Shown: positions 47,256 to 57,587 of the stretch, one piece after another | Layout of the letters: every line of letters starts with the position of its first letter | Numbering within the stretch: position 1 is the first letter of the stretch | Source: Rutstroemia sp. NJR-2017a BVV2 | Lineage: Eukaryota; Ascomycota; Leotiomycetes; Helotiales; Rutstroemiaceae | Reading direction: 5' to 3' | DNA: 64,000 nucleotides | Assembly (NCBI GenBank): GCA_002946415.1 | Contig: NJPS01000051.1 | Coordinates: forward strand, 174,001-238,000 | Notes under the pieces: model-generated | Database searches by the model: none | What the model was told of the DNA's origin: nothing | What the model saw: the letters and a program-made list of their open reading frames with translations, nothing else | Position numbers and translations under genes: made by a program

Positions 47256-49141
47256 TTAAGTAACTGATATATATCTCCATTCGAAGTTGGGTAAATCAAG
47301 TGCTTCTCCATTCATCATTCCTTGAACCCAACTTTCACCTATCAAAGTATACTTTCCATCTGTTCGCGGCCTTACCACCAATGGAACTCTTCCTCCCTGC
47401 AAAACACAGATTTTGTCGTCCACTTCCGAGAGTTCAGGTATCCATGCAAAACGATCATGAGAAGTAAGACAAAAGCTCTTTCCGTCAAGGAAGGAGCTGT
47501 GAACTCGGCAGACATCATCAAGAGTTATATCAGCAGACTGAAAATCTTCCTCTGTAACTGATTTATCCAACATTACCTGGAAAAGCTGGTGCGACCATTC
47601 CACCTGCTTTGGCGATGCCTCGAAGCCAAGCTGATCCATGTCGGCTGTCATTGCCTGACACAACTTACGGTATCTTTCATTAGCCAAAGTACTTTTGCTA
47701 CACTTCGCAGCCTCAAAAATCTCCTTCAGTGCTGGAAGGGTCTCATCCATATGAAGTTCTAGTGGAAGTCGTGCAATGGTACCAATATCATCGATATAAG
47801 CCGTCCTAAGGTCTAGAACACTCTCACCACTTATACGCCACGAGTTCTCCGGTGTTGGTGAATTAGAATCAGATGTGCTCGACTTCGAAGCATGAAAATG
47901 ATTGACTGCAGCCAACCGACAGCTATGTAAATTTGAATAATCTGAATTAAACGTCGGTACCCAGGATGCCAAACTGGATTGAACATGTGACAAGCCCGCA
48001 TAAGATAGAACCTCAAGACCGTTTGATCCCGCCCCAAGGCACCAAATAGCGAAATTCTGGAAAACGTCATTGATTGATAATGTGTAGTCCGCGACAAACC
48101 CGGGCGTATATCCAAGTCCTAGCAGAGCATAGATCCTATCTCTAGGATCTGAGATGTCGAAAGTTGCTCCATGCCTGAGAGCAGTGAGCATTGCAGTGAG
48201 ACTGCAGTCTGAATTGACGAGAGACCGGATCTCTCGGATTGTAGCTATGCGGAAGAGATTGTTCAGGGCATTCACGTCGAAACTATCCGGTGTGTCTCTG
48301 AGCGTCACAAAAGCTCCTATAATCAAAACCGGGGGTAGAATTTTCTCCAGAGAAAGTACTCGCGTGCCGAAGACAATATCCACTGCTTTCGCAAGTACCA
48401 CTTCTTGAACTATCCATAATCTTTTAAACCACGGACATATGAAGAGGGGCCCAAGACATCTGTATAAGCTAGGAACCCAATCTGTGTGGAGTTCTCTGAT
48501 AATCTGTTGCGGCACATCAATGCTTTCAACACCAAGCCTTTTGGTGCTATATCCTTCTAGACAGTTACAGAGCCATTTGTCCAGGCGCTCCAGAAAGTCG
48601 AATGCATCGTGCACAACATGGTCCTCGTCTTCTCCAATCCAGGCCAAGGTCCTTTCAGCCTGCGAGTATATCTTGCCCATCAAGGCAACCTGATGGTTCT
48701 TCTCTGTGTCGACATGCTGATTGATACAAATCGCATCAGCCCAAATAGTCCTTGATTTTATCGGATCGCGGATATGTCGCAGCGCAGAATAGAGGCTTCG
48801 GGTGACACTAAGAGCACGATTGTTGCAACGGACTTGTCTAGGCTTAGACGGGTCCCCCCATGCGTACGAAGTGCTTCGTATTCTGGGTTTAAGGACATAC
48901 GCGTGTGGATCAGCTTGCAATCTAATGATTTGGAAGATGTCCCCGGAGCAAGAATTAAAAGGCGGATTTCGTCCGCATGTTGAAGTCGTCTGTATCGATA
49001 GCTCAGCTTCGGAGGGTTCGTGCACTAGTGAGAAAATAACCATGAGCTATCGCAGGGGAGCGTTCAAGTGTAATGAGCCTTCACCTTCACAACGAGAGTG
49101 TCTCGTTTCGCTGATTTTCTCTCTGATCTGATAGGAGCCAT
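47256..49141 (-). pseudogene. HET-domain (heterokaryon incompatibility) gene with a -1 frameshift
   Basis: The long frame (49043-47256) carries most of a HET domain: SYAWGDP, RTIWADAICINQ and NHQVALMGKIYSQAERTLAWIGE, then a C-terminal region ending in FEWRYISVT. Its own first 57 residues do not look like the family. In the neighbouring frame, directly upstream, the same DNA reads LSYRYRRLQHADEIRLLILA and later SLNPEYEAL, the classic HET N-terminus. The two frames meet at 48869-48871, splitting the motif PEYEAL|SYAWGDP; exactly one base is missing. A probable first exon starts at 49141 (MAPIRSERKSAK), with an intron ending at 49025 (CACTAG). HET proteins trigger cell death after fusion of unlike mycelia. 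The gene is inactive unless this is a sequence error. Confidence 0.78.
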
Positions 49142-50103
49142 GTTGGCGAAGAATATACTGTAATCTCTTTATAACGATTTTTACATATATATTTCGAGGG
49201 TAGGGCGCAAATTGGCCGCCGTTCGTCCCAAGCACTGCCCCAGTTCGTTCCAGGCTTCTCGGCTATATATTTATCATACTGGTGGACGTCGAATTGCGAG
49301 TATAGGGATAGGTTGAGAGAAGGAGTCTTGTATTATAGCTATCTACCGATTTAGAGATACTGATGATGGTTTGTATATATGTGTTATTCTTGAAGTAGGT
49401 TTATGTATTAGTATAACTTATATATAGAGAGCTCTTTCATTTCGAAGACTGCCTCAGCCCCCGGGCTTAGTGGAGATTTACAGTAGAATGATTGATGCCT
49501 ATTTGTTTTATTACTGCTGGATAACGACAACTACCGATATCGCAATCCAAAAAAGCAATCTGGTTATTCGCAGCCTTAAATGCTATCCAAAAACGAGTTC
49601 GAAGATCGTTCATGAGAAACGTCGTGTACTGCAGTAGATAAAGCACCCTGTATCATGATCGGCCTTTAGCTTTTGGGTCATAAACAGCGACGAAGCACGC
49701 CGAATGTAGCGGCCGAAACACCTCGAACTCGCTTTAATATATAAAAGCTGTGACACCTACCTACCCGCAGTTTACGCAGCCTCAGCACGCGCTAAGGTCA
49801 TTAACCACATGCACTAGCACGAACTTCCACCCCTCCAAAATCGACGGGGTCATCATCCATCACCGTTTCCCGTTTCCAATATCACCATTCTAATTAAGAG
49901 AGAGCCAAAAATGTCTGGCAGTTCCTACAGCCATCTGGCTGTTCTCAAGTTATTTAAACTGTAGCCGTCCCATTTCTCTCTTCTACAGCTCCTCACCTCA
50001 ACCAATACATTTCGCAATACTCTATTCTCATTCAACCCTTTTTCAATTTACACTCTTTCTCTATCCCACGAACTTTCTTCTAGCACCGTAACCAACAACG
50101 AAT
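49142..50103. other. AT-rich spacer
   Basis: Dense in TATA, TTATA and TAGCTA words, unlike the coding neighbourhood. A pyrimidine-rich leader-like stretch (49975-50090) sits just before the DUF3435 relic and may be its old promoter. No gene seen. Confidence 0.6.
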
Positions 50104-51135
50104 ATGATGAACACTTCCAGAAAACACCGCCTTTGTGACAACACACCAGAGAATCTGAATCTTCAGCATTTCATCACAAAGCATAATAACCTTCAGCGAC
50201 AGACCAAAAAACCTAAGCTTACACCAGAGGACTACAAAATCAATATTCAAAAGCTGAATAGATCTGGTCCTCCAGCATCGAAAGATACAAACGCTACGAA
50301 GGAGAATATCACTGGCATATATCGTAAGTGGAAAAGGTAAGGAAATAAACGCTAATCTCTATCTTCACTTTACGAAGCTAATATAAAGCATTAGGTTCTG
50401 CGAATTTAGAGACGAGCAATACTGGCGGGCAGCTATTCGAAAATACAACAAAGGGACTACCATAATATTCCTCTGATATATCTATAAGAATTATAGGATA
50501 CATACATTCAGCTCTGCATATCAATATCTACTTCAGTTCAAGCAGCTCTACAATCGAATCAACGGACAGTATATAGATACAAATAACACAAAAGAAGTTT
50601 TCAAGGCATAATAGTATTCTCTGTTATTGCTCCTCGTTCGAAATAGATTACTAACCATATCATTATAGTATCTCCATACTATCTTGGCCGAAGAGTTTAG
50701 CTTAAAACAAGAAAAAACAGCTAAGCCAATACTAGAAGCAGACAACCTAATCCTCCTTCTTACCCATCACTAAGCCCGGGACATATCAACATTTAGCACT
50801 TACAACAATCATACTTCTCCTGATATATACTGGCTATCGACCTGCTAAGCTAGTTCACACAGCCAAGGGGAAGATTACTACTAGTCACGATCAAACATAT
50901 AAAGATAACAATTGGGATAATAAATACAAGAGCTTGAATAAGACGAAAGATGATAATCCTATATATAAGATTCCAGAACCTTAGGTGAATCCGAAAAACC
51001 CTGACTACGATAACGAGGATTACGAGAATATTCTTACACGAGAATACAAAGCTCTCTATTACGAAGATATTCGTCTTTGGATCGTTCGCAATCCTACCCT
51101 AGGGCAAATTGAAGCATTCGACGAATTTCTATAGT
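50104..51135 (+). pseudogene. Decayed DUF3435 (FluG-like tyrosine recombinase family) gene, N-terminal half
   Basis: An intact first exon (50104-50336, about 78 codons) and a clean GT..AG intron (50337-50394) join KWKR to FCEFRDEQYWRAAIRKYNKG. After that the frame reads on with stops at about 50473 (TGA), 50608-50613 and 50671, 50771 (TAA), 50982 and 51133 (TAG), plus one frameshift near 50795. Stripped of breaks, the order of segments (YNRINGQYIDTNNTKEVF, AKPILEADNLILLLTHH, YTGYRPAKLVH, YKALYYEDIRLWIVRNP) matches fungal DUF3435/FluG-domain proteins, the family that includes Starship captain recombinases. The catalytic C-terminal half is missing. Many stops can come from CGA, CAA or CAG by C-to-T change, as after RIP. 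Not functional. Confidence 0.72.
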
Positions 51136-51239
51136 CAGATCTTTCTTACTACTGATATGGGGGTGATTTTCACTTCTTGACCACCCCTTTCGTACCTTCA
51201 GTCTCCTCCCAGTGCTCGGCTTCATCTATTCTACGATCC

Positions 51240-51835
51240 TAAATTGCCCGAGGATCTGTGTCTGGCTGACGAGGATGGCATCAAGTTTTTCGGCCTTTAG
51301 TTGGATAGAGGAAATCTTTCAAATCCTCTCGCGGACAACGTGCTGAAGGACCTGCATCTCACTAGTGACGACTACAACAATGTGAGAGCCGTACCGCCTC
51401 TGAAGAAGAAATTACCATTAATAAGATATATAGGGAACCAAGATTCAGCTTTTGTGCTTCTTGACTGCACAGTTTCCGGTCCAATTTCTCACCAAACGAT
51501 ATAATTGTCCTATATACCATGATGACGGTTTGGGGAACAGTTTGTATGTTTCCTTTTGAGAGTGAAGCTTTCATCGGAGCCTGTCAAGATGGCTTCATTC
51601 CCGGCACGATTCTCTTTGCAATATATTTCTACAAGACTAAAGAACTTGCCATTCGCCTAGCTTGCACACTAGTAAGCAATATACTTTTCATTATTATACT
51701 TCTCGCTATCAGTTATATACTCTATTATTACCAAAGAAAAACATCAACTGCATTTGACTTCAGCAAGAAGGCAAAAGCTCGTATAAGCTCCTGTGAAGCA
51801 AAAGGTCTTGTACCTAAACCGTTCTATATGCTAAT
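51240..51835 (+). pseudogene. Relic of an MFS (ACS-family) transporter
   Basis: Broken pieces in order: LDRGNLSNPLADNVLKDLHL and TSDDYNN (from about 51300), then after an intron-like GTGAGA...CACAG (about 51381-51471) a segment ending MMTVWGTVCMF, then GFIPGTILFAIYFYKTKELA and IRLAC (to about 51670), then a hydrophobic remnant. DRGNLSNA, MMxWGxVxMF and GGFIPGxILxxSYFYxxxELxxR are conserved points of TM1-TM4 in fungal ACS permeases. Stops and small deletions interrupt them, and TM5-TM12 are gone. It abuts the DUF3435 relic on the left and the 3' end of the next gene on the right. Confidence 0.7.
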
Positions 51836-51836
51836 T

Positions 51837-52742
51837 CTACCGCCTCGCCTCTGGCGACAATTCGTAAACCACCGGCTCACTGCCTACTTCATACGAATAC
51901 TGCTGTGGCTGCTGCGCCATTTCCACCGGCTTGTAATAACCGGACTGTACAGGTGGGTACATCGGCGGTGGCGCCTGTATGTTGCTCATCTTCGTCCTCC
52001 TTCCGAGAATAAACCAACCTGCGAGGAGGCCAAGAAGCGCTGCGCCAACGACTCCAAGCGCGATACCGACCTTGGCTCCAGTGCTCAAGCCAGACGATGT
52101 CGCAACGACGGATGGCGATGTCGCAACGATGGATGGCGATGTCGCACCGGTGGATGGCGATGACGCTGGAGTGGTCGTTGCAGGCGGGACTGATGTCGAG
52201 GTCTGAGAGCCACTGGCAGAGGTGGTGGTGCTACTAGTGCTGGTAGCGCTGGATGTGGTGGTCGTGGTGGATTTCGCAGTGATGTTGAAATAGTGACTGT
52301 TTGTCAGGGATGTTGTCTCGCCTTCGAGGAAGAGATTGAAGTAGAACATCGGCGATATCGTGAGATTCTTCATTGTGTTCACGGTCCAGGATGTAGATAG
52401 AGTATCCGGTGCTGCGTTCTCTATGTAAAGGAAGTTAATATTGATCGAACAGAGTCACACGATATGAAATAGTCATGAATGGAGAGTAGACATACGAATG
52501 ACATATTCAGGGCCGCCAAAGTATTGGGTCCCGTTTAGTTGCCACATTGTGACCGAAATGCGAGCATTGTTTGGGTTTGACACGTTCGACCATTGAATGA
52601 CTTTGAAGTCTCCTTCAACCATAACAAGATTCGAGCTGAAATCCGTTGTTGACACGTACGCTGGAGGATAGACGAAGTTGACATCTGAAATGACAGGACG
52701 AGCAACGAGTGCCAAAAGAAAAAGGAATAATCGTGAATGCAT
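51837..52742 (-). CDS. Single-pass membrane glycoprotein, Mid2-like architecture, function unknown
   Basis: Exons 52742-52496 and 52420-51837 give 276 residues. The splice restores EYVIQNAAPDTLSTSWTV. A signal peptide (MHSRLFLFLLALVARPVIS) is followed by about 120 residues of beta-type extracellular sequence with several N-glycosylation sites (NVS, NGT, NLT, NIT), then a 60-residue Thr/Ser/Ala-rich stalk likely to be O-mannosylated. One membrane helix (AKVGIALGVVGAALLGLLAGWFI, about 194-216) is followed by a basic RRTK stop-transfer and a Pro/Tyr/Gln-rich cytosolic tail. This layout resembles fungal wall-stress sensors, but I see no WSC or Mid2 cysteine pattern, so a sensor role is only a guess. 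Confidence 0.82.
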
Positions 52743-53213
52743 TATTGCAAGGAGCCAGGCACTCGGTAGAAGAGCTATCTATACTTTCAGCCAAAGGGGA
52801 ACGTAGACCATAACGCAGATGGACATATGCAGATAATAAAGAGAAGGGAGAAGGCGACGAGGACGATGGGTAAGATTTGGAGGCCTGTTGGTGAGCCTGG
52901 TTGGATAACTGTGCCGCACACTATGAAACAGGAGTCCACTCTCATGCCTCGACACAGCAAGTGTGCAATCTCTCCAATCCGCTGTCCTATGCGGCAATTG
53001 TCGTGCTCCTCCCCTTATCTCGCTACTGTCTTTCAAGCACACCGGAAGTCCTCTGCCATGCTCAATTTGCCTTGATAAGGACAGGATAACAGGCGCAAAT
53101 TGAAACTTCGTGATGCATTATGTCTGTGTGGACAAGTTAAGCGCTGGTTCAACCATGAACCCTCACCCAACCAAGACCAAGTTGCCTGCTCTTTTCAAAC
53201 GAGCGAATCCTTT
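52743..53213. other. Promoter-side spacer of the membrane glycoprotein gene
   Basis: Upstream region of the minus-strand glycoprotein gene up to the inverted-repeat element. No gene seen. Confidence 0.6.
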
Positions 53214-53600
53214 CAGTTGTTTGCTTAGCCCTTTTGGGAAGCTCTGGCGCGAGCTCCCCACGGCCCCCTCTTCGGGGTCCAAAAAACCTGCTTATCTGAG
53301 GCACAGGCCACCACCACCCAATAATTACAATTTCAGATATGGAAAATGCGAATTAGTACTTAGTCATTTGGCCTAAAGCTCTTCTACAGCTATGTAACCT
53401 AATTGTAAATGACTGATACATGTTTTTAATGGTCTCGATGGAATAAGTGTACTTGCAGTGCTGATGCATTTTAAAAATGTTGTTGTGATTAAATGGGTGA
53501 TAAAAATGGTGATTTTAAGTGGTGGTGGGCTGTGCCTCAGATGAGCAGGGTTTTTTGGACCCGAAGAGCCGGGGCCCCTCCGCCCGACGCTTAGCCACTG
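53214..53600. mobile_element. MITE-like non-autonomous DNA element with long terminal inverted repeats
   Basis: The left core arm (53269-53317) and the reverse complement of the right core arm (53519-53568) match over about 50 bp with few differences: both read CTCTTCGGG(G)TCCAAAAAAC, then CTGC(T)(T/C)ATCTGAGGCAC and CCACCACCAC. Weaker similarity continues outward to CAGT at 53214 and ACTG at 53600, a hAT-like end. The roughly 190 bp between the arms is AT-rich and non-coding. I see no matching 8-bp target duplication (AATCCTTT left, GGCTTCGG right), so the exact ends or the superfamily may be wrong. Confidence 0.7.
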
Positions 53601-53638
53601 GGCTTCGGCTGCACCTATATTTGACACATTCGCTAACT

Positions 53639-53668
53639 CACCTTCAGGCACCTTCAGGCACCTTCAGG
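53639..53668 (+). repeat. Three perfect copies of CACCTTCAGG
   Basis: A 10-bp unit is repeated three times in tandem between the MITE-like element and the GT32 gene, about 105 bp before its start codon. Confidence 0.9.
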
Positions 53669-53772
53669 TGTTCCACTGGGATATACTTCACACCTCACCC
53701 CAGCGTCATGTTTTCGCCCTTCCTACCTCTCCAAATCGTTATTCGAGTTGCCACAGGCTAAACGTCGTATTA

Positions 53773-54762
53773 ATGTTTCTCTCAAACCGGCGCTCGGCGT
53801 TGAAATCAGCCAGCACAGTCACCATAGTCGCCCTGGTCCTCTTCATTTTCTTCTTCCCCTCACATACCTGGCACATCGCCAACGACAAAACAATCACCCT
53901 CCCAAGTCCGCTTTCTCAAACTACGACATCCGCGCCGAAATCAACGCCCTCGGTGACAGCGATCCCAGAGAAGATATGGTACAAGCTTGGCCCTCGCGGC
54001 ATGACCAAGCAAGTACGAGAATGGGTTGAATCCTGCCTCGACAAAAATCCAAACTACAAATCCGAGTTCATGACCGACCTCTCGGGCGACGCTTACGTCA
54101 AGGAGAAATTCGCACATCGCCCGGATATCGTCGAAGCTTTCCTCTCGCTCCCGTTCCCTATCCTCAAAGCGGATTTCCTCCGCTACCTCCTCCTCTTCAA
54201 CGAAGGCGGGGTCTACAGCGATCTCGACGTCTCGTGCAATGACACACCGATCCGCGACTGGATACCGGCGCAATACAAGAAGGACGCGAGTGTTGTTGTG
54301 GGATGGGAGTTTGATGTCGGCTGGGGCGACGGCTTCATGCGGCAGTTTGCAACGTGGACGATCATGGCGAGGCCACGGTCACCGCACTTATTGATGGTGC
54401 TGGACGATATTATGGAGGGCTTGCGGGAGAAGACAAAAGAATATAACGTTACGATCGCAGACATGACATGGGATATGGTTGGCGACGTGGTGGATTTGAC
54501 GGGCCCGAGGAGAATGACGCGGAGTATTCTGAAGAGCTTGAGAGCAACACTCAAAGACGAGTTTGATGATGGAAGTATTGCTGCCATCTTTGAGCCAAAG
54601 TTGGTTGGCGATGTGTTGATTTTACCAGGGTATTCGTTCGCGCTGTCGTCGAATCATTATAAACCTGAAGATACGCAGGGCCCGGCCTTGGTTACGCACC
54701 ATTTTGAGGGGAGCTGGAAGAATGATCATGGTGGGCAGACGGCGGATACGGTTGTACTATGA
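53773..54762 (+). CDS. GT32 mannosyltransferase, Och1-type, Golgi
   Basis: A single-exon protein of 329 residues. I place the start at 53773 (MFLSNRRSALK), which puts a short basic tail right before a membrane anchor (about 17-33), the normal type II Golgi layout; an in-frame ATG 35 codons upstream would bury the anchor. The catalytic region has IPEKIWYKLG, the ADFLRYLLLFNEGGVYSDLD block with the DXD metal site Asp150-x-Asp152, and the C-terminal HHFEGSWK. These mark GT32/Och1-related alpha-1,6-mannosyltransferases, which use GDP-mannose to extend N-glycans. Filamentous fungi have several paralogues, so the acceptor is uncertain. Its codon use is GC-richer than the AT-rich flank to its right. 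Confidence 0.9.
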   Translation: MFLSNRRSALKSASTVTIVALVLFIFFFPSHTWHIANDKTITLPSPLSQTTTSAPKSTPSVTAIPEKIWYKLGPRGMTKQVREWVESCLDKNPNYKSEFMTDLSGDAYVKEKFAHRPDIVEAFLSLPFPILKADFLRYLLLFNEGGVYSDLDVSCNDTPIRDWIPAQYKKDASVVVGWEFDVGWGDGFMRQFATWTIMARPRSPHLLMVLDDIMEGLREKTKEYNVTIADMTWDMVGDVVDLTGPRRMTRSILKSLRATLKDEFDDGSIAAIFEPKLVGDVLILPGYSFALSSNHYKPEDTQGPALVTHHFEGSWKNDHGGQTADTVVL

Positions 54763-55564
54763 CAGAAACTTTAGAAGGAATATGGGATACCAGCATGGGT
54801 CGGAAAAAATATAGTCGGAGTTCGAGGTTATAGGCTATCGTATTTCATACCAATTTGGTACATCAGGGTTCAGGGTTATGAGTTATATAACTAACATGAG
54901 CATAATGAAGAAATAGAGGAGAAGAAGTTTCTCATGTAAACATATATCTTGGGATCTCTGGAGAGGATATTTAATTGGTGCCTTGTTATTCAAACAAAAA
55001 CCTTTTCTTGGTTTTTTACCCCTTCAAAAATTATATAATTTTAGCAACGCTTTCTATATCTAGAATTAATATATAATATTACAATATTACATATAAAGAT
55101 AACGTATCTAAAAGCAATTCATTAAGGTTGAGGATTCCATCACTCTTGCGATTTTGATATATACACAGTCCAATTTTTTTAAACTGCTGAACTTCGAACC
55201 AGCTATAGGCTGCTCTCGATAGGTATACTAGCGATATAGCCAAAGCAATCAAGACTGCGATAGAGAGATCCGTCCCGATAAGTCGACATTCACCGAGCAA
55301 CAATGGGTACCATTACTCCGTGAAGATGGCCCGCGCACAGCAAGTTGATCAAAAGACCAATAATTTATGGGAATATTTCCTACTCGGCGATAACAGCTAT
55401 CGGGTATCTCGGGGCCAGCTTCCCGTCAATCTATTCTGTTCTACAAGTATATTACATATCCATCTAATTGATCTAGTCTATAAGCTACGCAAGTAATGAA
55501 ACCGACGACATGTCCTCGGAACGCCGCGGAATTGATCTATAAACTTTCTGCCCTCCCACGCAAA
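54763..55564. other. AT-rich island between the GT32 and Bor1-type genes
   Basis: Strongly AT-rich, especially 54880-55110 with long AT-only stretches. A minus-strand frame (55303-55079) codes for a hydrophobic segment LSIAVLIALAISLVYLSRAA with no family I recognise; it may be the remnant of a membrane-anchored protein. No gene called. Confidence 0.6.
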
Positions 55565-57587
55565 TCAAACCATATCCGCCTCCCTTTTCTTTTCCTCCTT
55601 TCTATCCACAACCCCTACTTTCCTCTCCCCACCTTCCCCACGCACCCCTTTCCTCCTATCCTCATCCTCCTCTGGCCCTCCCTCCCTACAAGCCCATCCA
55701 TCCACAAACCGCAACGTCTCTCGTCCCCAAATCCTGTTCATAACCAACAACCGCACCGGCATCAACGCAATAATAATTACCGGAAATGCAGGCGCCGCTA
55801 CCGTCAACGTAACATAGAAGATAATCCCTGTCATCACGATCTGCAACAGCGTATAGCCATGAATACCCCAATAATTCTTGACCCCGCGCGGTAAAGGAGG
55901 GAGTTCCGACGCGGGTGTCAGCATCCAGAAGAAGCGGAAGAGAATGGGGTTTACAGCGAGTGATTGCTCGCCCATGAAGATGAAGAGACCTGCAAGGACA
56001 GATGTCGGGGTTAGACCGAGAACGTGCTGGAAGGGTGGAGAGAGGAAGAGGAGGATGCCGGCGGACTGAAGAAATGGTGACCACCGCTGTTCGAAGACCT
56101 CTTGTCTTTCTCGGATTTCGATACGCTCCTCTCCGTTTTCTGTGAGAACGTTGGCGGCTTCAACCTTGACGGTGTGGAGGAGAGATTCTGAGTGAAGGGG
56201 AGCTTGCGGTAGAAGCCCATTAGCTGGGGGAATACCGAGCATACCGCAGATTGCGGTCGTTGTGCCGAGGAGAACAATATCCCATGCAAATCCGCCTGGC
56301 TTTTTGGTTCCGTAGCGATCCAGAGTACAGATGATACTACTGATTTCGTGATCGAAATAGAAGAGGATGGTGATGATAGCTCCTGGAATCATAGAAACAA
56401 AGATCCAAGCAATAGGTAATTCCCAGAACTTGACGAAGAATACCGTTCGGTCGGGACTCGATGGTCGGAATGATGTAGAAACAGCAAGTCGTTCCTGCTG
56501 AAGGTTCGCTAGTTCTCCTATGTGAGGTACACCTATGAAGAAGATAATTGATATCGCTGCGGCATACTCGGCAAGACCCATACGAAAGTATCGATGAAAA
56601 AGAGGCTTCCACGAATTTGCAGTCGATAAGGTGACGGCCATAAGAAATGTTCCTATTGCTCCAATGATAGCGTAAAGGAAAGAATCGAAAGGGACAGCGT
56701 CATGGGTTCGTTGCAACTCTTGTATGGCCTTGTGAAAATAAATTACACTGTTTAGGAGCGAGAATATATCTGCACTGAAATTCGTAACATATTGCATTGT
56801 CCAGTCGTGAGCATTGAATATCGCGAGAAGGTAATGCATCCACCCTGCATGAATTAATGACCAGGCCATCACTGGAAGAAAATCTACCTATAAAATTGTC
56901 AGCTTAAGACAGAATGCCGTCCTGAGAGAAGGCTTACCTTGAACGAATCTTGACATAAAGAATAAATGTTCTCCGCCAATACTGAAAATGGTCCTGTAAC
57001 TCCAAGGATAGTCAAAGGTTGTATTGAGAATCTAGCCCTGACGTTAGCTTGCTGTCTTCAAGACGCTTTTAGACAACTTACAGAGAGAATATGAGGCCGC
57101 ATAATCCTGTACTGAAAACCACCTCTATCGTTCCCCACGTCTTGCCGGTGAGTACGTACAAATCACTAGCGAAGGTGATGCCAGGTAGAATATTAGTGAA
57201 GAAAACATATACTGCGCTGGCAAATATCAATTGATTGAAGCAAGTCCAATCCGAGAAATATCGACTCCTAATACTGCGGATATCTTGCTTGAGTAGTCGG
57301 AATGGTCGCAGCTTTCCATTAGGTCTAAATAGATTCTTCAACCTGACTTTGAAGGGCTGCTTTCCAGTTGGTGCCATGTTGGTATCCGTGATATCTGCTT
57401 GTTCATGCACTTCTTTTTCGGACGCGGTCTGAGCATGTTGACCTTGCTCGGGATGTGATGGCGATTGTTGGTTCCCGGCATCTGTCTGTGAGATCGAAGA
57501 GCTATCAGATACCGGCATCATGGTAGATGCTGAACTGTTGTTCGGCGAACTCCTAAGATGAGGCTCTCTGATCTCGCTTCCTGACAT
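55565..57587 (-). CDS. Bor1-type anion/boron transporter (SLC4-like HCO3- transporter family)
   Basis: Exons 57587-57082, 57031-56938 and 56887-55565 give 640 residues. The splices restore CGLIFSLFSIQPLTILGVTG and SLCQDSFKVDFLPVMAW, both family-conserved. The N-terminal 75 residues are Ser/Gln-rich and hydrophilic. A family-typical DIRSIRSRYFSDW precedes about 12-13 membrane segments. Other marks are GVTGPFSVLAENIY, GIPPANGLLPQAPLHSESL (the conserved PxNGLxPQAPxHxxxL signature) and FLFLSPP-like segments near the C-terminus, followed by a basic and acidic tail. Yeast Bor1 exports borate at the plasma membrane and also affects vacuolar sorting. The start is the first ATG giving the usual polar N-terminus. 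Confidence 0.94.

Noticed and set aside
47256..49043. Intact 595-residue HET protein
   Set aside because: The first 57 residues of that frame are unlike any HET N-terminus, while the neighbouring frame carries the expected one; the gene is better read as frameshifted.
50104..50340. Stand-alone 78-codon gene
   Set aside because: Its end is a splice donor, and the next segment continues as a DUF3435 relic, so it is exon 1 of a dead gene.
53257..53651. Two small frames with matching PPP peptides
   Set aside because: The similarity comes from the inverted repeat arms of the MITE-like element, not from genes.
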